This document shows, piece by piece, positions 52,755 through 59,368 of a DNA stretch of 64,000 nt. Below the pieces are notes generated by a model that ran no database searches, had not been told where the DNA came from, and was given only the letters and a program-made list of their open reading frames with translations. A program made the translations under genes and the position numbers. This stretch comes from Nonomuraea basaltis (GTDB lineage: Bacteria; Actinomycetota; Actinomycetes; Streptosporangiales; Streptosporangiaceae): positions 1-64,000 of the forward strand of contig NZ_VCJS01000005.1 of NCBI RefSeq assembly GCF_005893125.1, given 5' to 3'. Numbering within the stretch: the first letter of the stretch is position 1; each line of letters starts with the position of its first letter.

Positions 52755-53901
52755 CCTCAACGTGGATCTGTTCGGTGGCCCTGGCGGCTGGGCGGTGGCC
52801 CTTAGGAAGCTCGGCCTGCGTGAGGTCGGCCTGGAGTGGGACACCTCGGCATGCAAGACCCGGGCCGCGGCTGGGCATCCGACGATCCAGTGTGACGTCG
52901 CCGCCTACCCGACCGAACCGTTCAAAGCCCGCACCAAGGGCCTCATCAACTCGGCCCCTTGTCAGGCGTGGTCCCGAGCTGGCAAGGGCCTTGGGCTGAA
53001 GGACCAGCCGCTCGTTCATGAGGCTGTCCACGACCTGTCCCAGGGCCGCGACACCCGCGCCAGGCTGCTCGCGGCCTGCCGTGACCCGCGGTCCCTGCTG
53101 GCCGCGGAGCCGATGCGCTGGCTGTACGACCTGCGCCCCGAATGGACCGCCATGGAAGAGGTGCCGGACGTGCTGCCGCTGTGGAAGCAGTACGCCGAGG
53201 TGTTACGCGGCTGGGGCTACAGCGTGTGGTGCGGCGAGCTCAACGCCGCCAACTACGGCGTGCCGCAGACCCGGCGCCGTGCGATCCTCATCGCCTCCCG
53301 CGTCCGATCCGTAACCGCCCCGGCGCCGACCCACACCCAGCACCCGGCAGGGGACGATCTGTTCGGCGGTTCCCTGGCGGGCTGGGTGTCCATGGCCGAG
53401 GCTCTCGGCTGGGGAGCGACGGACCGTGTCTCGCCGACTGTGACGGCTGGTGGGGGCAAGACGGGCGGTCCCGAGCCGTTCCCCACTCAAGCGCGCCAGG
53501 CGCTTCTCAACGCGCAGGAGCGTGGCGCGTGGGTGTTGCGGACATCGTTTGGTGAACCGTCAGGCGCCAGCGGGACGCATGAGATGGATCCCTTTGTGCG
53601 ACCCGCCCATGTCGTCACCACCAAGGCCAAAGACTGGGCCCTGTCTCGCCCGGCCACCACCGTGTGCGCAACTGACCGGATTGGCGAGTCGCAGTTTGCC
53701 AGCCCAGACACGGTGCGGATCACTGTTCGGGAGGCGGCGATCCTGCAGTCCTTCCCCGCTGACTATCCGTGGAGCGGAACGAAGACCAAGCAGTTCGAGC
53801 AGATCGGCAACGCCGTCCCGCCTCTCCTGGCCGCTCACGTCGTGGCCGCTGCCACCGGTCTTCCCCTGCCTGCCCACATCCGTCAGGAGGCAGCGGCATG
53901 A
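52744..53901 (+). CDS. DNA (cytosine-5) methyltransferase
   Basis: 385 aa. Motif I DLFGGPGGW is at residues 8-16. Motif IV is APCQAW with catalytic Cys73. Motif VI is EEVPDV (Glu-Glu-Val in place of the usual Glu-Asn-Val). Motif VIII is PQTRRRAIL and motif X is IGNAVPPLLA. The target-recognition region is about 200-300. There is no partner restriction enzyme, so this is probably a phage orphan methyltransferase protecting its own DNA. Confidence 0.9.
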   Translation: MTPDLNVDLFGGPGGWAVALRKLGLREVGLEWDTSACKTRAAAGHPTIQCDVAAYPTEPFKARTKGLINSAPCQAWSRAGKGLGLKDQPLVHEAVHDLSQGRDTRARLLAACRDPRSLLAAEPMRWLYDLRPEWTAMEEVPDVLPLWKQYAEVLRGWGYSVWCGELNAANYGVPQTRRRAILIASRVRSVTAPAPTHTQHPAGDDLFGGSLAGWVSMAEALGWGATDRVSPTVTAGGGKTGGPEPFPTQARQALLNAQERGAWVLRTSFGEPSGASGTHEMDPFVRPAHVVTTKAKDWALSRPATTVCATDRIGESQFASPDTVRITVREAAILQSFPADYPWSGTKTKQFEQIGNAVPPLLAAHVVAAATGLPLPAHIRQEAAA

Positions 53902-54341
53902 CCTCTCCCACCCCGCGCACGTGGACCATCACCCTGCCCGCCGGCGTCAAGCTGCTCAACGCCAACGACCGGCTGCATTGGGCCGCCGAAGCGCGGATCA
54001 CGAAGGACCTGCGGACGCTCGGCCACGTGCTCGCCCTGAAGGCGAAGATCCCGCACCTGGAACGCGCCCACATCGTGTGCGTCTACCAGCCGCCCGACCG
54101 GCGGGCGCGAGACTCCGCGAACCTGCACCCCACGGTGAAAGCGCTGGTCGACGGCATGGTGTCGGACGCCAAAATCCTGCCCGACGATTCCAGCCGCTAC
54201 CTGTCGGGGCCGCTAGTGGAGATCGGCGAGGTGTACCCGAAGGGCCGCATGGTCCTTCACATCGCCGAGGTTCTCCCGCCTGAGCCGGACGGCCTGTTTC
54301 CCGCCCCTGACCAGACCCACGAGAGAGGGCCGCTGCTGTGA
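53898..54341 (+). CDS. RusA-like Holliday junction resolvase
   Basis: 147 aa. The acidic active-site pattern is RARDSANLHPTVKALVDGMV followed by ILPDDSSRY; the spaced Asp residues match RusA. The N-terminal LLNANDRLHWAAEARITKDL fits the family. It resolves recombination intermediates during phage replication. Overlaps the methyltransferase by 4 bases. Confidence 0.82.
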   Translation: MTSPTPRTWTITLPAGVKLLNANDRLHWAAEARITKDLRTLGHVLALKAKIPHLERAHIVCVYQPPDRRARDSANLHPTVKALVDGMVSDAKILPDDSSRYLSGPLVEIGEVYPKGRMVLHIAEVLPPEPDGLFPAPDQTHERGPLL

Positions 54342-54562
54342 AGCTCCGATTGAGCTCTACCGAGTGGACGGAGATCCGCCTCATCGGCTCCCAGAGGGCC
54401 GTTGAGGGCGCGGTGCGGATCCTCGCCGAGTGCGGTGCTGAGATCCGCTCCGACACGGGCACCAAGCCCGCTCAGAAGGGCAAGGACGGCAAGGTCCGCC
54501 GGTATCTCGTGGCTCGCCTCGCCGCGGCTCTTCCCGTACAGGAGGAGACCCGCGATGCCTGA
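54338..54562 (+). CDS. Small prophage protein, 74 aa
   Basis: GTG 54338. Alpha/beta pattern (EIRLIGSQRAVEGAVRILAE) with basic KGKDGKVRRY. Common in phages in this position, unknown role. Confidence 0.55.
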   Translation: MKLRLSSTEWTEIRLIGSQRAVEGAVRILAECGAEIRSDTGTKPAQKGKDGKVRRYLVARLAAALPVQEETRDA

Positions 54563-55331
54563 ACCGTATTTCAAGAGCGACGGCGTTGAGCTGTACCTCG
54601 GCGACTGCCGCGAGGTGCTGCCCGCGCTCGGCGTCAAGGCCGATCTAGTGCTGGCGGATCCTCCGTACGAGGAAACCTCGTTGAAGTGGGATCGCTGGCC
54701 GGACGGCTGGCTCGAGGTAGCCGCGAGCGTCAGCAAGAGCCTCTGGTGCTTCGGTTCCATCCGCATGTTCCTCGAGCACCATGGCGAGTTCGACGCCGCG
54801 TGCTGGCGACTGGCACAAGACATCGTGTGGGAGAAGCACAACGGAAGCGGCTTCCAAACGGACCGGTTCAAACGCGTCCATGAACACGCGCTCCACTGGT
54901 ATCGGGGCGAGTGGCGCGACCAGCACCTGGACGTTCCCCGCATCGCCTCAGCCGACCCTAGCGACCTGCGCACCCGCAAGCCGCGTGTCAGCAACGCCCC
55001 ACACATGGGGGCGATCACCTCCACCGAGCACACCCGCCGGGACGGCACCCGGTTGATGCGGTCGGTCATTCAGGTGAAGTCGATGAAGGGAAAGGCCCTG
55101 CACCCCACCGAGAAGCCGCTGGGGATCTTGGAGCCGCTACTCCGGTATTCCTGCCCGCTTGGCGGTCTCGTTGTCGATCCGTTCGCCGGGTCCGCCTCCA
55201 CGTTGGTCGCTGCTCGCCTGTCGGGCCGTCGCGCGATCGGCGTGGAGGGCTGGGAGCCCTACGCCGAGAAGGCCGCTCTCCGCCTGTCTCAAGCCCCTTT
55301 GGACCTGTTCTCGGAGGTCTCCGATGCCTAA
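54555..55331 (+). CDS. Site-specific DNA methyltransferase (N6-adenine or N4-cytosine, DPPY type)
   Basis: 258 aa from ATG 54555. Motif IV is LADPPYEE (Asp35-Tyr38). Near the C-terminus HPTEKPLGILEPLLRY and motif I VVDPFAGSAST give the circularly permuted beta-class order. Two DNA methyltransferases of different chemistry within 3 kb suggest protection against more than one host system. Confidence 0.88.
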   Translation: MPEPYFKSDGVELYLGDCREVLPALGVKADLVLADPPYEETSLKWDRWPDGWLEVAASVSKSLWCFGSIRMFLEHHGEFDAACWRLAQDIVWEKHNGSGFQTDRFKRVHEHALHWYRGEWRDQHLDVPRIASADPSDLRTRKPRVSNAPHMGAITSTEHTRRDGTRLMRSVIQVKSMKGKALHPTEKPLGILEPLLRYSCPLGGLVVDPFAGSASTLVAARLSGRRAIGVEGWEPYAEKAALRLSQAPLDLFSEVSDA

Positions 55332-55369
55332 CCCGACGATCTTGGTTCCCTCCCGGAGAGGAGCAGACC

Positions 55370-55849
55370 ATGGCGAGTAGCCGTATGAAGCTTGCCCGCC
55401 CACGCCCGAGCTGGGCGTGGCAGGACGACAGCGCGTGCAGGGGCGAGGACCTTGTCCTGTTCTTCGGCCCCGACGGCGAACGCCAGCCTGAACGTGACGT
55501 GCGAGAGCGCAAGGCCAAGGCGGTCTGCTCCCAGTGCCCGGTCCGCGCTGCTTGCTTGGACTACGCGCTGTCCCGCAACGAGAAGACAGGTCTTTGGGGA
55601 GGACTCTCTGAGGACGAGCGGGCATCTGAGCGGCGCCGGCGGATGCGCCGCGGCGCCTCGCTGGCGGAGGTTTCCGTCCTTCCCGGGTTCAAGCGGTGCC
55701 GCGCCTGCCGTGAGACCAAGTCCGTGAAGGAGTTCAGCCGCAACGCCAAGCACTTCGACGGGCTGAGCATGCGGTGCCGTGCGTGCATCCAGAAGTCACG
55801 CAAGCCGACGTGGGCGCGATCGGATGAGCAAGAGCTGGAGGCGTCATGA
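55370..55849 (+). CDS. WhiB-like regulator with extra C-terminal zinc-binding segment
   Basis: 159 aa. The WhiB Cys set C23, C53, C56 and C62 (CSQCPVRAAC) would hold a 4Fe-4S cluster, and GLWGGLSEDER is the family turn. A basic segment follows. Residues about 108-140 then add CRACRETKSVKEFSRN and MRCRACIQKS, a second Cys pair arrangement not part of ordinary Wbl proteins. Phage WhiB copies can interfere with host sigma-factor regulation. Confidence 0.85.
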   Translation: MASSRMKLARPRPSWAWQDDSACRGEDLVLFFGPDGERQPERDVRERKAKAVCSQCPVRAACLDYALSRNEKTGLWGGLSEDERASERRRRMRRGASLAEVSVLPGFKRCRACRETKSVKEFSRNAKHFDGLSMRCRACIQKSRKPTWARSDEQELEAS

Positions 55850-55962
55850 GGACGTCACCTCGCAAAAGCCGCAATGGATCTGCCGCCAAACCTGATGAAC
55901 AGAGCGGTAGGACCGTTTGGTCCTGCTTTCGCCTGCTCACTCAGGAGTCCCCATGGCCGTAA
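55846..55962 (+). CDS. Possible 38-aa small ORF
   Basis: ATG 55846 overlaps the WhiB stop (ATGA). Basic peptide MRTSPRKSRNGSAAKP. It overlaps the next gene's start by 10 bases and contains a hairpin, so it may be translated mainly for coupling. Confidence 0.35.
   Translation: MRTSPRKSRNGSAAKPDEQSGRTVWSCFRLLTQESPWP
55909..55924 (+). repeat. Hairpin AGGACC-GTTT-GGTCCT
   Basis: A perfect 6-bp stem with a 4-base loop, 29 bases before the HNH gene ATG and just ahead of its ribosome site. It could tune expression of that gene. Confidence 0.45.
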
Positions 55963-57104
55963 GCAAGCGCCTCCGTGCCGAGATCTTCCGCCGCGACAAC
56001 CACACTTGTCAGAGTTGCGGGGCTACGGCCCCAGACGTGAAGCTCGAGCCCGACCACGTCATTCCCGTGACGCTAGGCGGCTCCGACGACCCGTCCAACC
56101 TGCAGACCCTCTGCGAGAGCTGCAACGCGGGCAAGTCGGCCACGCCGCCCGACGCGGCTGTTGTGGCACAGGTCTCCGAGCAGGCACTTCGATGGGTGGC
56201 GGCTCAATCGCAGGCCGCCAAGACGATGCTCGCAGACCTGCAGACTGTCAAAGCGAGGCGCAAGCGGTTCCGCGAGGAGTGGAACCTGTGGACCTGTGGC
56301 GACGAACACCGGCAATTCGACCTTCCGCCTGCGTGGGAGGACAGCGTAGACCGCCTGTTCGCGGCTGGTGTGCCTGAGGAAATTCTCTATGAGTGCATGG
56401 CCGCCGCCATGCGCAGCGACATGGTCAAGGCGGAAAACAAGTTCCGCTACATGGCGGGCGCCGCCTGGAAACGGGTCGAGGCTCTTCAAGAGCACACGTA
56501 CGGACTGCTGGGGACTTCCGCGCCACAAGGGGGCCAGGATGCCCCGGACCAGAGCTGTGATGTCCGGTGGGCGCTCACGTACCTCTTGAAGGCCGAGCCG
56601 GACAACACGTACGAGCACTACAGGGTCATCGCGACGGAATATCTCGACGTCATGCATCAGGAGTATTCCGAGGACCACGTGTTGGTTCACATGGCGCTCT
56701 TCCTCGTTCAGACGCGCGAGGCCGAGGCGTATCTGGCATCGCTTGATTCAGAGGAAGCCGCGGAGTGGACACGGGTCGCCAGGGCTGCGTACAGCCGCAC
56801 CTGTCCGCCAGAAAAGAAGATCGTGCTTGCGGCCGGCGGGTGGGCTAAGGCGTGGAAAGAGCATCGGGTTGTCCAGCCCGGTATGTGCAGCTCGGCGGGT
56901 GACCACGGCGCGTCCTGTCCACGGCGCCGAAGCTTCGAGGTGACCTACGAGAACTGTCCTGGCTGTACGGAGAAGGGCCACGCCTGTGCGGGCGGTCATC
57001 CCCTCTGTGAAGAGCACATGGAACTGCTTCTCGCGGGCGATCTTCGCAGCCTGCGGAACGGTGAACTCCTTGTGGCCAGCGACTTCTCCCCAATGGAGGG
57101 CTAA
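55953..57104 (+). CDS. HNH endonuclease with long C-terminal domain
   Basis: 383 aa from ATG 55953, with AGGAG upstream. Residues 1-62 are a compact HNH: HTCQSCGATAPDVKLEPDHV, then PSNLQTLCESCNAGKS. The long helical remainder (about 65-320) and a Cys/His-rich end (CTEKGHACAGGHPLCEEH) are unlike simple HNH proteins. The position before the replication gene suggests a role in phage DNA processing; unproven. Confidence 0.75.
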   Translation: MAVSKRLRAEIFRRDNHTCQSCGATAPDVKLEPDHVIPVTLGGSDDPSNLQTLCESCNAGKSATPPDAAVVAQVSEQALRWVAAQSQAAKTMLADLQTVKARRKRFREEWNLWTCGDEHRQFDLPPAWEDSVDRLFAAGVPEEILYECMAAAMRSDMVKAENKFRYMAGAAWKRVEALQEHTYGLLGTSAPQGGQDAPDQSCDVRWALTYLLKAEPDNTYEHYRVIATEYLDVMHQEYSEDHVLVHMALFLVQTREAEAYLASLDSEEAAEWTRVARAAYSRTCPPEKKIVLAAGGWAKAWKEHRVVQPGMCSSAGDHGASCPRRRSFEVTYENCPGCTEKGHACAGGHPLCEEHMELLLAGDLRSLRNGELLVASDFSPMEG

Positions 57105-57170
57105 TGGCTCAAAGACCTACGCGCTTCTCCTCGTCCTTCTAATCCCCGCTCCAAGGAAAGGCACGCTCTC

Positions 57171-58088
57171 GTGGCACGAATCCGCAGCATCAAGCCGGAG
57201 TTCTGGTCGGACCGGTCGATGGCCCGTGTCTCCCGTGATGCTCGGCTGCTCTATATCGCGCTGTGGAACCAGGCCGACGAGCACGGCCGGCTTCATGGCG
57301 ATGCTCGCTGGATAAAAGGGCATTGCCTGCCGTACGAGGATGACCTCGATTTGGCGGATATCGACCGCCTGCTTGATGAGTTGGCCAAGGCGGGCAAGGT
57401 CCAGCGGTACATCACGGAGGAGGACCCTTACGTCTTCCTGCCGAACTTGAGCAAGCATCAGCGTCTCGAAGCTGGCAAGGTGCCAAGCCGTCTCCCGGAC
57501 CCGCCCGAGCCGGACGACGATCCGTCTGCGCGCGGCGCGGACAAGTCTGCGCGAGACTCGGATATCCACAACGGTGGAGAACTCGATTCTGATGCATCGA
57601 AGCACGTCAGACCTAGTGCGCAGATCGGCGCGGACAAGTCTGCGCGAGACTCGGACGAATCGGAGCCGATTGTCGCTCTGCATGTAGCAGGTAGCAGGTT
57701 GCATGCAGCAGGCAGCAGCGACGCGCGTGCCCGCGCACGCGAAGAGCCGCCGCCGCTGCCGCATGAACTTTCAGAACCCGTCCGCCGCCTTCGGCGTCAA
57801 CTCGAAGACGCCCGGCTCCTCGTCCGCTGGGACAAGCTCGACAGCGATCAGGTTGCTGAGATCACCGTCCTCGTGGAAATCCACGGCATGGAGCGCCTGG
57901 TCAAGGCGGCTCTGGCGGCGTACCAGCCCAACCGGCCGCCCGCATTCGCTCAGGCATGGCTCGCTACGTGGCGGGCCTTGCCATCTCCGACCGAGCGCCT
58001 CCGTGTGGTCGCGGATACCTGCTCGGCTCATTTCCTTCCGACGCCGTGCCGTGGCTGCGCGGCGGATGTTCTGGCAGGTGAAGCGTGA
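57171..58088 (+). CDS. Phage replication initiation protein (lambda O-like layout)
   Basis: 305 aa. The N-terminal winged helix (about 1-105) is MARIRSIKPEFWSDRSMARV with LLYIALWNQADEHGR, found in many actinophage replication proteins. A low-complexity hinge (about 110-195) contains a duplicated GADKSARDSD. The C-terminal domain (about 196-290) is helical, followed by CRGCAADV. The DNA of the hinge carries iteron-like repeats, as in lambda O. Confidence 0.78.
   Translation: MARIRSIKPEFWSDRSMARVSRDARLLYIALWNQADEHGRLHGDARWIKGHCLPYEDDLDLADIDRLLDELAKAGKVQRYITEEDPYVFLPNLSKHQRLEAGKVPSRLPDPPEPDDDPSARGADKSARDSDIHNGGELDSDASKHVRPSAQIGADKSARDSDESEPIVALHVAGSRLHAAGSSDARARAREEPPPLPHELSEPVRRLRRQLEDARLLVRWDKLDSDQVAEITVLVEIHGMERLVKAALAAYQPNRPPAFAQAWLATWRALPSPTERLRVVADTCSAHFLPTPCRGCAADVLAGEA
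57534..57718. repeat. Iteron-like repeats, candidate phage origin
   Basis: A 29-bp sequence around GCGCGGACAAGTCTGCGCG occurs at 57534-57562 and again at 57627-57655. Its centre, GCGC-N-GAC-NN-GTC-N-GCGC, is an imperfect palindrome. GCATG(T/C)AGCAGG(T/C)AGCAG occurs at 57680-57697 and 57701-57718, 21 bp apart (two helical turns). All lie in the hinge-coding part of the replication gene. Confidence 0.6.
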
Positions 58089-58393
58089 CCAGCACCGATT
58101 TGGACCAGGCCACCCGCGAGGCGGTGGCCGCCCTCGTACACCGGATCCGGGAGCGCGACTTCGCCTCGGAGGAGGACAAGCCCGACGCGGAGCCGTTCGC
58201 GCTGGAGTTCGTGATGGCGATGAGGTTCCGCGGCTGGCGCCCGACGCCGGCGCAGGCCGCGGTGTCGTGGCCTCCGCCCGTGGGCCGCGGCGCCGACCCG
58301 GCCAAGCACGCCGACGCGCTGGCCGAAGCCCGTATCGACTGCGCCAACGCCGCGGCCAAGTTGCGGTCCGACGAGAGCGAGAGGACTCCATGA
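58085..58393 (+). CDS. Prophage hypothetical protein
   Basis: 102 aa from GTG 58085 (GTGA overlap). Helical, Ala-rich; MRFRGWRPTPAQAAVSWPPP is the most distinctive part. Coupled to the replication gene; role unknown. Confidence 0.55.
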   Translation: MTSTDLDQATREAVAALVHRIRERDFASEEDKPDAEPFALEFVMAMRFRGWRPTPAQAAVSWPPPVGRGADPAKHADALAEARIDCANAAAKLRSDESERTP

Positions 58394-58692
58394 GCGCCGA
58401 CCTAGACGAGCTCGTCGACCAGATGCTTGGCCCGGCCACCCGGCTGGTGTGCGCGGTTCAGGACTTCGACCCCGAGGAGTCCCACGCGATCCTCGAACCG
58501 CTCGACGCGGTCGAGCTTCGCAGCTTGGCTGTGGCTTTGGCCGCGCTGGTTCCGGACGACATGGCCCTTGAGGTGCTGCTCGCCTGGTCCCGCAACGAGG
58601 GGCCGATATCGCCGCGAAAGGCGCGCGTGAACCGCCGGCGGCTTGAGTCCGAGGTTGCCGAGCACGAGCAGCGCAAGCGGAGCGCCGCTTGA
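58390..58692 (+). CDS. Prophage hypothetical protein
   Basis: 100 aa. Helical (LDAVELRSLAVALAALVPDD) with a basic C-terminus (RKARVNRRRLESEVAEHEQR). Unknown. Confidence 0.55.
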   Translation: MSADLDELVDQMLGPATRLVCAVQDFDPEESHAILEPLDAVELRSLAVALAALVPDDMALEVLLAWSRNEGPISPRKARVNRRRLESEVAEHEQRKRSAA

Positions 58693-58713
58693 CCCGGCTC
58701 TCCGACCCGATCG

Positions 58714-58735
58714 GGGAGGAGCCGGCGCTCCTCCC
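58714..58735 (+). terminator. Strong stem-loop in the 58.7-kb gap
   Basis: GGGAGGAGC and GCTCCTCCC, 9 bp each, flank the loop CGGC. It is 22 bases after the preceding stop, in the 172-bp gap 58693-58864, which otherwise holds only a doubtful 25-codon frame. Confidence 0.55.
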
Positions 58736-58776
58736 AGGACCCGACACGAGCGGGGAGCGCGGATGAATCGGACACA

Positions 58777-58809
58777 TCGTCCACAACCTGTGCAAATAGC
58801 TGTGGACGG
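58777..58809. other. Inverted pair of DnaA-box-like sequences
   Basis: TCGTCCACA (58777-58785) differs from the actinomycete DnaA box TTGTCCACA at one base. TGTGGACGG (58801-58809) is the inverted form with two differences. GTCCACA and TGTGGAC are perfect arms around an AT-richer 15-base spacer. It lies right after the replication genes. Confidence 0.45.
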
Positions 58810-58864
58810 GGGCGCATGAGTTGTTCACCGGACAGACATGACAACGACCCGAAGGAGAACCGTA

Positions 58865-59368
58865 ATGGCTGACACCAAGATCGACACCCGCATCCCATGC
58901 GGCAACGAGGACCACGAGGAGCGCACGCCTGCCGTCGCTCGGCTGTCGTGGCCGGACGGCCGGTTCCGCCCGACGACGGCCTGCCGGGAGGACCTGGAGG
59001 ACACGTTCTTGGAGGCAATCGATGAGCGGCTGACGCTGCTGATCGAGCCGATCAAGCCCGAAGGCGAGCGCAAGGGCTCGAAGGACTACACCGAGGCGAT
59101 CCGCGAAGTGGAGAGGGCTTACCGCAACTCCTACTCGGAGCCGGTGCGGGCGATCCTCCTGGAGGCGCAGGACATGCCGGGCTACGACATGCTGCCCGAC
59201 ACGCTGGAGGAGCGGCAGCAACTCCCGGCCCGCTTCCACGTCCCCAGGTGGGACGGCGTGGGAGAGCCGAACCTGTGGCTGTGTGCGGTCTGCTGGGACG
59301 AGGGCACCGTGACGCAGTGGCCGTGCAAGGCCGCTTCGGAGCACGGGGGCGAGGTGTTCGCCCGATGA
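58865..59368 (+). CDS. Prophage hypothetical protein
   Basis: 167 aa from ATG 58865, AAGGAG upstream. An N-terminal IPCGNEDHEERTPAV and a C-terminal LWLCAVCWDEGTVTQWPCK contain Cys/His that may bind zinc. Unknown. Confidence 0.6.
   Translation: MADTKIDTRIPCGNEDHEERTPAVARLSWPDGRFRPTTACREDLEDTFLEAIDERLTLLIEPIKPEGERKGSKDYTEAIREVERAYRNSYSEPVRAILLEAQDMPGYDMLPDTLEERQQLPARFHVPRWDGVGEPNLWLCAVCWDEGTVTQWPCKAASEHGGEVFAR

Noticed and set aside
58689-58766. 25-codon TTG-started frame overlapping the previous stop
   Set aside because: It is mainly the hairpin at 58714-58735; a rare start and very short length make it doubtful.
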